Positions 23,961-34,600 of a DNA stretch of 64,000 nucleotides are shown piece by piece (the stretch's first letter is position 1; each line of letters starts with the position of its first letter). Source of the DNA: Adineta ricciae (taxonomy: Eukaryota; Rotifera; Eurotatoria; Adinetida; Adinetidae). The stretch covers positions 62,001 through 126,000 of the forward strand of contig CAJNOJ010000156.1 of the NCBI GenBank assembly GCA_905250025.1. Reading direction: 5' to 3'. The notes under the pieces were generated by a model, which made no database searches, was not told the DNA's origin, and worked only from the letters and a program-made list of their open reading frames with translations. Both the position numbers and the translations under genes were made by a program.

Positions 23961-25358
23961 TTAAATGTTCTGTAAAACTATCAACATTGTTGCTAATTGA
24001 GCTTGTACAAGATTGCGAATACGAATAATTGAGTACGATAAGTTCTGTTCGATATCATCTATCCACTGATTCAGATGAGCTTCCAATTCCATCTGTACAC
24101 TTTCAAGTAATTGTCTATCCGAATATGGTTGTTGCAGTTGACATGTAATAGCGCGATCTAGCATACTCGCAATCAACATTTTATAAAAGACTGAAATGTA
24201 TAATGCGTCGACACGACTAGCAATAGTAGCTGGTACAAGTGTGGAATTATTGTTGAGCACAGCTTCACGTCGACTTGCAGCTGTAGCATTATAAATTTCT
24301 AGTAATGAACGAGATGCTCGATAGAATGATGAATCAATTGTCATCGCTGGTTTAATTTGTTCAAGTAAATGCATGAGTATGATATTACTTTGATTGTCCT
24401 TGTCTAATCCTTGAAGAAGAACATCACGTCTTGTAACATTCGGTATGATCGTGTCATTCGTTATACTAGCCGATTGAAAATATGGTAACTCAGCCATGAG
24501 AAAGATAGTTTTATTCAAGCCAAGTTCATTCAAATAATCAAAACTCGTTCCACCGCCTGACATCATTGTTTTAGGATCACTATGCGTATATTTCTCGTAG
24601 TAATCATACAATCTCGGCAAACTCAACGGACTAAAGATAGCAGGTGCATACTCAGTAACCCATGGTGCCTCAGCTTCACCTTTGGCCAGAAATAAACCCA
24701 ACACTGACGGCAGCTGTTCTAATTGAGGAAAAACATCCGTCAAAGGCTGGCTAATATAATAGTACATGCCGCCAAAGCCAGAATTATGTAAACCGTAGAC
24801 GAGATCTGGTTGAGTTAATCGAATAGCATACATCAATGCCTGAGTTTCATTTGATGGTGTTGTCCAACTATAGTTTTTGTATGTGATTGGAAATGTCCAT
24901 TCGACTTGCTCTTCTGTTCGTGGTCGACAGAAATATCGCGCATAATTCCGAATCGTAAATGGTCCATTGAACCAGCCTTCATTGAGACGTGTACCATCAG
25001 GATCAATGCAGGGTATTAAATGCCATGTGTATTTCGTGAGTAGTTCGGAGTAATTGAATAATTCGTTGAGAAGAAAATCAATTAGAAGAGATCCGATTGG
25101 TTCGTTGGGATGTGGACATGCATAGAGTAACAAAGATTTACTTCCATTACTTATTGTCAGCATTGAAATAGCTTCACCATTTCGAGAATAACCAATAATT
25201 TGATATCGAACAAGACCAGTGTGATTCATTGCAATAGCATGTGAATGATTAAAGAGTTCATTCACAGTAAAAAACCGAGAGTAATCTGGAACACTGTTCA
25301 TTAAATCATCATAAATGGAGTTGAGTTTAATTGATTCTAAACAAAGCATTAGTTGCAT
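23961..25358 (-). CDS. M14-family zinc carboxypeptidase, intronless
   Basis: One uninterrupted frame of 465 residues from the ATG at 25358. The metallocarboxypeptidase signature is readable: the zinc ligands in PHPNEP (H-x-x-E), a CIDPDGTRLNEGW segment that matches the N-P-D-G region downstream, the third ligand in GLHNSGFGGMYYY (H), and a MAELPYF segment placed where the general-base Glu is expected. The last about 110 residues are helical and not part of the peptidase fold. No clear signal peptide at this ATG; an overlapping upstream minus-strand frame (start near 25503) with a hydrophobic N-terminus is in another frame. Peptide substrate unknown. The lack of introns stands out from the intron-rich neighbours, though the next gene is also intronless. 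Confidence 0.75.
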   Translation of the reverse strand: MQLMLCLESIKLNSIYDDLMNSVPDYSRFFTVNELFNHSHAIAMNHTGLVRYQIIGYSRNGEAISMLTISNGSKSLLLYACPHPNEPIGSLLIDFLLNELFNYSELLTKYTWHLIPCIDPDGTRLNEGWFNGPFTIRNYARYFCRPRTEEQVEWTFPITYKNYSWTTPSNETQALMYAIRLTQPDLVYGLHNSGFGGMYYYISQPLTDVFPQLEQLPSVLGLFLAKGEAEAPWVTEYAPAIFSPLSLPRLYDYYEKYTHSDPKTMMSGGGTSFDYLNELGLNKTIFLMAELPYFQSASITNDTIIPNVTRRDVLLQGLDKDNQSNIILMHLLEQIKPAMTIDSSFYRASRSLLEIYNATAASRREAVLNNNSTLVPATIASRVDALYISVFYKMLIASMLDRAITCQLQQPYSDRQLLESVQMELEAHLNQWIDDIEQNLSYSIIRIRNLVQAQLATMLIVLQNI

Positions 25359-25710
25359 CTGGAAAGATTTCTGTCATGTCAATCTTACTCGCTATTGCAT
25401 TCTGTAGACTTATGAATATTCTAAAGAAAAATCGAAGAATATAATTCAACAAACCAAGAAGAAATGACGTCCAGACATACAGAAGATTTTTGAGTAGCAT
25501 ATCTTATTCGATAAGAAATGACGTTAGAATAACAATAATCATGTAAAACAAAGCACCTAATCAATAGAAATATCACTGAATAACTTAATAGTTCGACGTT
25601 TAATCCAACATTTGATATTTACTCAACATTCTTATCTACACATGATAACAAGACACTTGCAATCTTTATTTTTCTATGAATAATAGCAATCATTCTCCGA
25701 TTTAACTTGT
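25359..25710. other. spacer between M14 peptidase and GPCR
   Basis: About 350 bp between two minus-strand genes. It contains a minus-strand frame starting at about 25503 with a hydrophobic stretch, which overlaps the peptidase start in a different frame; it may be a upstream frame or an unrecognised first exon. Confidence 0.3.
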
Positions 25711-26739
25711 TTATGACGATAAAAATTCAGCATGCGTTTCCATAATCCCATGGCAATCAGGTTTTGGATTGGAATTATCGGAACTGCTATTTGTATCTTG
25801 TTTTTTTCGATGCTGTCGAGTCTTTGTTGTCAGTAGAGCTCGTCGAAGCGGTGGAGAAACCAGCAGTAAAGTGATAATGCACATCAACATACCAATTTGG
25901 ATAATTAAACAAAGCAATCGGTATGAAAGTGGATGAAGTCTTTGCTGAATAAACATCAATAGCCAGAGTAGAACTGCAGCACTACTAGTACTGGAAAGAA
26001 CAAAGACTAATAGAAGCATTCTTTTAATCATTAGACGGTCTCGCTTCATCCGTCTCCAACGCTTTCTTGTTTGCCAAACATTGTTCATATATACAACAAT
26101 TTTCAAGTAAACAATTATAATACCCGACACGGGTGTCACCACTGATGTTATGGAGATATAAATTGACGCCCATGTATCACTAAAGCGATTTAAACAATAG
26201 TTTTCCGATGATAGATAAATCGAACGAAACCAAACAGGAATTGATATAATAATAATCAGTATCCAATGAAGTACAACAAGCTGACAATGAAATTTAAATT
26301 TATAGTATATACGTCTATGTGGTCGCATGATTCGCCAAAAACGAAAGAGTGCTTGTAGGAAGCACGTCCCATAAATGCCGGCTGCAAACATACTAACGAA
26401 ATAATTTAACAAACGACAATGCCATGATGGTGGTGAATTGATTTCTTTCTCAACCATGTAGAAATCGCTGTATAAAGTTCTACTAGCCATAATAAGAACG
26501 ACCAAACATTGACCATCGATATGAATGAAAGTATTTATTGAGTGAAGAATACCAACACGACGGACAGAATGTTTTGCATTGTATTTTTGACATTTCGCAT
26601 AATAGACCAAGCGAAGAACAATGGCTGTACAAGATAGAACATTTAGAGACGCAAAGGCTATTGTAATTATTGTCAAAATGGTTGCTATCAATTTCAAATC
26701 TTCTCCTTGTGAAGAGATATTCACCGATGTATTAAACAT
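25711..26739 (-). CDS. rhodopsin-like GPCR, intronless, divergent
   Basis: Single exon, 342 residues, ATG at 26739. An N-terminal segment with N-x-S/T glycosylation sites (NTS, NIS) is followed by seven hydrophobic segments and a Ser/Asn-rich tail. A Cys before TM3 (WHCRLL) and one in the second extracellular loop (ENYCLNR) would form the usual disulfide. The DRY motif at the end of TM3 is replaced by F-R-F-W-R and the NPxxY of TM7 by an L-V-S-P-P-L-R-R segment, so normal G-protein activation is uncertain. This general look, intronless with weak motifs, is common in lineage-specific chemosensory or peptide receptor expansions. Ligand cannot be told. Confidence 0.7.
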   Translation of the reverse strand: MFNTSVNISSQGEDLKLIATILTIITIAFASLNVLSCTAIVLRLVYYAKCQKYNAKHSVRRVGILHSINTFIHIDGQCLVVLIMASRTLYSDFYMVEKEINSPPSWHCRLLNYFVSMFAAGIYGTCFLQALFRFWRIMRPHRRIYYKFKFHCQLVVLHWILIIIISIPVWFRSIYLSSENYCLNRFSDTWASIYISITSVVTPVSGIIIVYLKIVVYMNNVWQTRKRWRRMKRDRLMIKRMLLLVFVLSSTSSAAVLLWLLMFIQQRLHPLSYRLLCLIIQIGMLMCIITLLLVSPPLRRALLTTKTRQHRKKQDTNSSSDNSNPKPDCHGIMETHAEFLSS

Positions 26740-29700
26740 TGGTTTGATAGTTTCTATCTAAAACAAACGATCGAATGATTTTTTGCGTCTATAAAACGAG
26801 AAAATAGTTGTTGTGCAATGTTAATTGTATTATGTTTATAGATACATCAAGTAAATGAGCTTTGGAATTCTGAAAATAGAAAACATAGTTTGTTGAGAAA
26901 ATTACCTTTAGAGAATGTACACGTTTTTGACATATTTACTAAAAACAAATGTAATTGATGTACAGTAGAAAATAGATTAACATGGAATAGAAAAGATCTT
27001 TTGTGTGAGTGAAGTAACCACTCGACGTTGAACTTCAGTTGTAAACATACATTTGTGATTAGTGATGACAATAAAAAGCTAGACTAAGCACTAGCTAATA
27101 ATAATGTACCTCTGAGTTTTCGTTTTAATTATCTCTGGTAGCTTAGTCCTAGTAAAAATGAATATCTGTGAGGTCAAGCCAGGTACACTTCCTATGGCAG
27201 CTCAAAAGCTGTTTATTCTGTTTAATTACATCATTGCATCATGACTACTTAATATGAAAATTATGAATGATTTAGCAGATTTTTCTTTGTTCGAATTGGA
27301 TACGAACTTACCTAATTGAATCTTTTCGTAAAAGTGTAAACAATCAAAGCATTTTTCTACAAAAACATAGAAACGATATTTTTTTTGGAGAACATATAAC
27401 ACTAACTATTACCTTCGCGTGACTCCATTAAATCAAGCTGTCTTCATCTGGAACTAGTCTCCGTGAGAACGGATGTTAAAGTAAATAGGTGTACGTAAGT
27501 AACAAACACTCATTTATGTACTTTATTTGATAGAAAAATGAGCCTACTCGAGAGTCTTATTACAGTTATAAACATATAATTAGATCTGTACTGTATGATT
27601 TCAGCCCATAAAAAAAGATTAGTTTACCTGATTACCCTTAAGAATTTAAGTTCGCCTCAAATTCTAATCTCTGTTTGGACAGTTCGAGTAAAAGCCTGTT
27701 GCTCTATCATTTGTTTGTTGTATAAAGTGTGCGTAAGAGTGCCGCTAGTTTTATATTTATAACGTGGCAGCAAGCATCGTCTTAATTGCATTAGTCAATT
27801 ACGTAGCGCGTTTTTTGTCGAACTGAAGTACGAAGGTAAATTTTCATGTATCTCAAATAAATTAAGTATGTATTAGAAGTAACGAACAAAATTTCTCGGT
27901 GAAAACCAGATGTAAAAGTATGACTCTACTGTGAATCGACACTAATTGGCGAACGAAGTCAAAATAATCGTCTACTGCTTAAATAAGAAGCTTTGGGAAA
28001 TCAAACAAATTGTAATCAACAGAACTTCCTTCATTCTACTAAATGATTACTCCGTCTCACAATAATTTCTACTTGAGTGAAACAATTTTCAGCGACCCAA
28101 TGCTTTCTTTTAAGTAATTACCAAAGGAAGCAGCTGTCTATGTGTCAATTCTGTCTTTAAGCTAAGTAATATGCTCAGGCCAAAATCATGACGATCGTTC
28201 ATGTTTCTTGTTTCGTTAGAGTTGAATGATTCCAATTATTACAGAAAGAAACACGATTTATCTGTTCCGAAATGACATAATGGCTTTTGCCTGTACAACG
28301 GGTACATTTGGAAAAGTCAATTACGAAACTTTTCTGAATGACAGAAAAAGTTGTATTGTAATCGTTTCTTTTCTCGTGTCATTGAACACTTGTATTCGCA
28401 AAATCAATTCGCGATTAATGAAAATAACGGGTGCCCTAGGAATAATGAACCACTTTGTATTTTCGTGATATTTCTTTGAATATCTATCTATTAAGACTTC
28501 GTTTTTTTTCACCAAAAGATTCATCTTGAAATGCTCTATCAAATGCTATGACTTTTGTGTATTTGAATAACGTATATCATTGTTCGCGAGACATGAAAAA
28601 GAAGACATTCACGATGAATACTTTTTTTTAAATAACAATTTGTTTGTTGCAGATAGAATGTGCTCTTACCGCATATAATTAATCTTTTTTGCAACAGTCG
28701 TTTCTTCAGACCTTATCTGTTCGTAAATGAACTGTCTTAAGGTATTTCACAAAACTGTGTATTTCAATTTTCTTAAATAATGTCGACGAGTATCGAACAC
28801 ACGTTTAGGCAATTTTTGTTTTAAAAAAGTATTCATCGTGAATGTCTTCTTTTTCATGTCTCGTGAACAATGATATACGTTATTCAAATACACAAAAGTC
28901 ATACCATTTGATAGAGTATTTCAAGATGAATCTTTTGGTGAAAAAAAACGAAGTCTTAATAGATAAGTACTCAAAGAAATATCAACAAAATACGAAGGAG
29001 TTCATTATTCCTGGGACACCCGTTACAAAAAGGCCAATATACGCAATTGTTCCATACACAGAAAAAGTTCTTCATACTAAACGCTATCAGAGATTTGGAA
29101 ATGTAATACAAACCTCGTATCTATTTGAAACAGAATAGAATGTTTCTTGTTGTCATAACGTGAAGTACAAGTTTCCTCTTATGCGAGTATTATAAATATA
29201 AAACAACAATACCTTGGTTTTGAAGTATACCAGAAACTTGTTTTGTCACAATTGAAAACTGATTGATTGCCTCTGTTTTTTTTAATGTAAGTGCAGTCGA
29301 CTACTTGCAGAACACATTTTTCTTCTCTGATGTCCATTTCCAAAGCAAATATTCTTTTAGATTATCACGGAAACAAGAAAGAAAACTAAAGCACCGCAAG
29401 TTTGTTCTCCGCTTATATGAAGAATTTAAAGAAAATATATAGCAAGCAGTAAAGGTGAAAATGAAAAACTCTGGAATAAAAAGTATACTTTGTTGTCCGA
29501 GAAGTGTGATATAATGAATGACTGGTTTTCTAATTTTAGAATAGTCGTTTTAATTAGATTAACCTGTTTGAGGTATCGATCTATGAGGACATCCTACGGT
29601 TCGGAATGAGATACAGCGAGACATAAAACATTCATTTACAACACTTTCGATAAGTAATAATAATTCTCAAGATTTCCTTTCCTGACTTCCCTACATGATA

Positions 29701-30134
29701 GTTCAGTTTTCTGACTTGTTTCAGATGAAATATCGCTCTACTTCATTTATATAATCACGTCACTCTATATTCAGTGTGTCAATTTTAAGTTTATGGTTCA
29801 GTCGTTCCCGTATATCTAAATTTGAGGGTGTGAGTGTGTCACGATATAAATTTTACATTAGATATGTGTTCTTCTATTCATCTCTTAACGATTCGTTTAT
29901 ATTAAAGAAACATAATTATTGGAAGTACGATTATGTAAGTCACATGCATAATTATGAAGCTATAAGTTTCTCATTGAAAATGTCGATTTGATTTGTTTTT
30001 TTTCCAATGTCAAATGTTGTCCTGTTTCTTGTTTAACTATAAATTGGACGGTGAAAATGATATCGATGGTGGATAGATTGTCCTTTGTTCTGACTCATCT
30101 GAAAATATCTTGTAGTAACAAAAGAACCTGAATA
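26740..30134. other. 3.4-kb gene-free stretch
   Basis: The longest stretch here without a recognisable gene. It is AT-rich, and open frames are short and without motifs. Its main structure is the inverted repeat at 28425-29025, described separately. No reverse transcriptase, transposase or terminal repeats of a full transposon were seen. The left part should hold the promoter of the GPCR. Confidence 0.5.
28425..29025. repeat. inverted repeat, two arms of about 205 bp around a 190-bp spacer
   Basis: The reverse complement of 28425-28630 matches 28821-29025. Shared segments include CATCGTGAATGTCTTC and AAGATGAATCTTTTGGTG. By eye there are about 13 mismatches over about 197 aligned bases (about 93% identity), with mismatches concentrated at the ends away from the spacer. 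The transcript of either strand could fold into a long hairpin. Both arms happen to carry a short open frame of similar sequence, but the substitutions do not look protein-conserving. It may be a fold-back element (MITE-like) or a head-to-head duplication; no target-site duplication was identified. Confidence 0.8.
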
Positions 30135-31138
30135 TCAATGTAATCTAGTACCAGAATGTTGAAAAACATCAATACCAAGCTCCCTTGCATACCTTTATGA
30201 AATTAATCAGATGAGAAGAGATATAACCGAAATGTCTTACTCTTCACCATAATACACAAACAACTATATAAAGAAATCACAAGAGATCGATTCAAAACTA
30301 AACACTGATCTTGTCTTACTTCTTCACCTGCTTTGACATCTCGTTTTGTCTGATAATAAAGTTCACCATTGAATTGAACAGCAATAAGATTCTCATCTTC
30401 TTTTCGAATCGGACAATTAACGTATCTACAAAGTCACACATAACACTCGTCAATCGAATTTTTCCTTTTACCTAAGCCAATTACTTCGAATTGGATTTCT
30501 TGCGTCTATGTAATTGTAAATATTACCTTCCGCATCTTCAATAGTCCAAGCCTATCGCGGACGAAATGCACAAAATACTTTGTTTACGCATGCTTTCAAA
30601 CGAACATAACCAGATTGATTGGCACGTTCAGCTGAGCGATGGCGATCGCCAGTATATGGTCCGAAAAAAGTATTCTTAGGAAAATTCTTCAACACAAATA
30701 CGCCGAGTCCAGCATGTGAAATATTCGACGTGGAAATCTTTATGCCAATAGGTACAGTGTCTTTAGCATGATTGGCCTGTTTCTCGAATAGATAGAAAGC
30801 GAAGAGGATATCGAAACAGATATATTTACACGTCGATTAGCTTCATAAACTTGGCATCCTAATGGACACAAGCCAGTATTGTATTCCTGACAAGTGTCGC
30901 AATCTATTTTGATAGTAAATTTCGAAAGATCTATGTTAATTTGAATGGAATTTTACAGAGATAATTGTCAGATAGTAAACGTTTTCTCGGTCGAACGTGT
31001 CGTTGACCAAATTTGGGTTCAACAGTCTGTTTCTTTCGTTGATATTTAGTTTCTAATCATTGTAAACACGCTGATGTCTCACCGAGTTTATTCTGATATA
31101 TGAAATGAAAAATTACTTGATGTTTCTGATTTGATCAT
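30135..31138 (-). CDS. PRDM9-like PR/SET-domain protein without zinc-finger array
   Basis: Eight small exons, none longer than 189 nt: 31138-31117, 31052-30957, 30903-30830, 30776-30588, 30551-30472, 30425-30320, 30263-30241, 30192-30135; 648 nt, 215 residues, all junctions in frame. After a basic N-terminus there is a zinc knuckle (Cys 41, 44, 52, 56: YCDTCQEYNTGLCPLGC) placed as in PRDM9/PRDM7. Residues about 70-205 are a PR/SET domain: HAGLGVFV, FFGPYTGDR (Tyr105), WLRYVNC (155-158), ENLIAVQFNGELYY and VYYGEEYARELG, all in the order of PRDM9. Vertebrate PRDM9 trimethylates histone H3 at K4 and K36; the protein here would be a stand-alone methyltransferase, since the gene ends about 10 residues after the SET domain. 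There is no KRAB or SSXRD region and no C2H2 fingers. Confidence 0.8.
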
Positions 31139-31663
31139 TTCAAAAACTACTAGGCGTTTGCGAAATCATAACGAAGAGAAGAGAAAAAAACACACACCAA
31201 ATTAATACAACTATTCTCAAAAATATCAGCAAGCGCCAATTGCAAATTCAGCTTCTTTCTTACTATTCAAGAATTTTTCTATGAAATGACGAGTGCATTT
31301 GCAATTACTGAATAGAACTTTCGAATCTATTTATATAAATTTATTATTTTCCCGATTGTCCTATTGAGTTGAGTTAAGCAAACAAATAATATATCATTAC
31401 ACGCATGAAAAAACGAGAGGAGGAGAAGAAAGAAGAAGTTAACATTTCATTTTTGCACAGTCACGCATAAACAGAATTCACTATTGAATGATCAAAACAA
31501 ACAAAATAACAAAGGAAAGAAAATATGAATTGTCACATCGAAAAAAAGAAACCAACAAAATCGAACATATACCTAACAAAGAATTTACAAAAAATAGTGT
31601 GTTTTTTTCTCAAGAATAAATAAAGCTTTTTCGAAGTGTCTTTCTTTTTTGATGGAAAAATAT
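31139..31663. other. spacer between CEP350-like gene and PR/SET gene
   Basis: 525 bp of A-rich, non-coding sequence on the plus strand. It should hold the 3' UTR of the CEP350-like gene and the promoter of the PR/SET gene, both on the minus strand. Confidence 0.45.
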
Positions 31664-34600
31664 TCAAAGACGTGTACTATTACTGCTCAAAAAGTGTTTC
31701 TTATGAATAACATGGAAACATTCCGTTAGAGTCTCCTGCAACAATTGATTGAAGATGTTTTCTGCCACATCGAATTTGATCCTGATTGAATCGCTTTCAT
31801 AATCAATCCAATCAATTTCCGTTCGACGTAATTCTTCGTCGAGAACGACTTCGAATTGTTCCTGCATATGACGCCGTTCGATTGGTAAACGCCACTTCGA
31901 ATAAATTATTTGACGAGGAGTTAAATTCAAGATTTCTAAAACTTTCTTCTGAATGAAATTCTCGGCTTCGGTACGACTTTTCGGAGGATTGAATCGATAG
32001 AAACGCTTCGAAACTAACTTCGTTCTTTGCCATTCAGGATATCTCGATAAGCGAATGTTTGGCGAATACATTTCATGTAACAATTCAACACATAAATCAA
32101 ATATCATTTGACAATAAGCATGACGACTTCGACGAATGTCTTCGTTTTCCAAATCGATATTGTCATTACCTGATTGATTGTTTTCAAAATACGAGTCAGG
32201 CACTGTTCGATTAATAGTTGATCTGTCCGAAAAGTCGATATTTTGTTCGTAAAGGATCATCAAAGCTTGATGACATAATTGTGTAACTTCTTCACGAGTA
32301 TGTGAAACGACTGGTTTGATCGGCTCTTCGATGGACACTCTTGGCGAAGGGCTGATTGGAGGTTCATCAGCTAAATTAAGAAGAAAAAACATAGTTATTC
32401 AGTTTGTCGAATGCTAGTTTGGTTAGCCAGTAATTGAGGATAAAAATTTGTTTTTGAGAGGAGGAAGTGAAGAATGGTTTCTTTACTGTTTGGAATTAGA
32501 CTCTAATGACATTTGTGGGATGATAATTTCCTCGTTTTTTGATGGTTGAATTGGATGTTAAAACTGTGTTTTTGAGAAAATCAACTCGGGCAGAAGTTAT
32601 AATTAGCGCTGCAAGGGTTGTTTTCTCATTCATAGAGAAGTAGTCTAAGAAATATCGAATGCTTACTATTTTTATCTTCAAGTGGCGTCAGATCAAGGTT
32701 AAGATCATCCTAGAAGAGAAACGTTCGATAGTGAAGATTTTCTTGAAAATTTGACATTCTCCTACTTGTTCATTGTTTCCATTAGCAGCTGCGTCGAGTT
32801 GTTCAAGAAATTCCTGTTGTATTGCCAATATTTTGATAACATTACTAAAGATGACGAACGTTAGTTTGAAACGAAAATCAATTGTTTTCTCTTACTCGAC
32901 ATCCTCTTCTTTATTGTGTGCTTCATCAGATAAGTCTTCGTCTGATCCACCTTCGGTTTCGTCTTTGACCGATGAATCATGATTTTTTCGAGCGACAATT
33001 TCCTTTCCTTGACTGATTGCTTCATCAATGAAAGTTTTTATCAATGTTTCAGTGAGACGATCAACTTCCGTTGTTGATTTTTTCTGTTGTTTACTCTCAT
33101 CTACATCACTGAGATCATGCGAAGTATCTTCCGATAAGGTTTTTTGTAACTGTGGAGATGATGGAGGTAATTGATCTTCTTGGGCATGTTCATCAACTTG
33201 TCTTGGAGTTGTATTAGCGGATTTTTTCACTAAGACAAGTATTTCCGATTGTTCTTCTTCGGTTGATTTCGATGTTGAGCTGCGATTGTCATCATGATGA
33301 ATATGTTTGTCTTCGATATCTTCTTGAATCGATTCAACATCGATGTCTTCTATTTGAAGTTTCGCTGATGTTTCAACCGGAGAATGCGTAGCTTCGGAAA
33401 AGTCTTCATCGTATTCATTGTTCAGTGATTGAGTTCGTTCGATAGTTAAAGCTGAACTGCGTTTTTGTTTTAGAGATGCAGCAGATGTAACGTTGTCCTG
33501 GGTAGGTGGACAAGGTGATTTGATATGTTCAGATCTTGAAGATGAAGAGGATAGTGAATTCTTTACTGGGATTTGTTCGGATATTGACGATGTAGCAGAT
33601 TTAACTGGTTCTAACGGTGGTATTGGTGATTTAACGCGTTTATCCGTCGATGATGTACTTGATTCAGAAGCGGATAACGGCGGTGGTGAAAGAGATTCGA
33701 TACGATCTTGTGTTGATGGAACAATTGGTTCAAATGTTGCTGGGGGTGGTGGTGATTCGATACGTTCATGTGCAGATGAATAACTTGGTGTACTTGTTTC
33801 CGAACGCGCTGGTGTTGCAGGCGATTTGACACGATTTTGTGATGTTGAAGAAATAGATCGAATAGCTTCCGATGTCAGTGGTTGGATAGGTGACTCAACA
33901 CGGTCTTGTTGTGATACTGATGATGATTGACTTCGTTCCGATGGTGCTGGCGACGAAGATGAAGAAGCTTTCGGTGATTGAGATTTGACAGGTTTGTTAC
34001 TAGTTGCTGAAGATATCGAAGACGATGATGATATAGAATCTTCGCTCTCTTTGGATGGTATATGAAGATTCGTATTGAAGTCCTGTATTAGTCTAAATAG
34101 AATTCAATGAATAGCTTAGGTTCACATCTTCTTATTCTGTTTCAAAGATCAATTGAAGCTTTTGCAATTTTATACACTTTCTGTTTATTATCCAAAAGAC
34201 TTACTTATCATTGTCGATACTTGATCGTCGACTGTCATGATCCGATTTGTTTTCAAACGGTACATCGTTTGTATTCGAAATTGATACGGCATCGTGTTGA
34301 GTATCTCGTTCATCGCGTGGTGTTTCTAGCGTTTCTCCACCAAAATCTTTGTTTTCATTTTCAGGATGTTGAACAACTGGTTTTTCGAGAGATTCACTTT
34401 TCTTTTTCGAAGAACTAGACGATGATGACGAAGATGGAACAGGTACTGTTTGTTCTTGTTGAATTGGTTGCAAGCGTAATGTTTGAATTTCATGATCATA
34501 GGACTGAAAAGAATGAAATTAATCTCAAATGCTAAATTTCATGTTTTTCGATCGAAATCTCTTACTTCGATTTGTTTCTTTAATTCATCTTCTTGTCTTC

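Noticed and set aside
28842-29138. Open frame within the right arm of the inverted repeat, with a similar frame in the left arm
   Set aside because: Substitutions between the two arms do not favour silent changes, so shared frames are explained by duplication of DNA, not by a protein.
33493-33783. Plus-strand acidic open frame with repeated Asp/Gly/Ser
   Set aside because: It is the exact complement of the Ser/Pro/Arg-rich exon 32896-34092 of the CEP350-like gene; codon bias there opens the other strand.
34107-34418. Plus-strand open frame of 103 codons
   Set aside because: Antisense to the 34205-34503 exon and its intron; no motif or splice logic.
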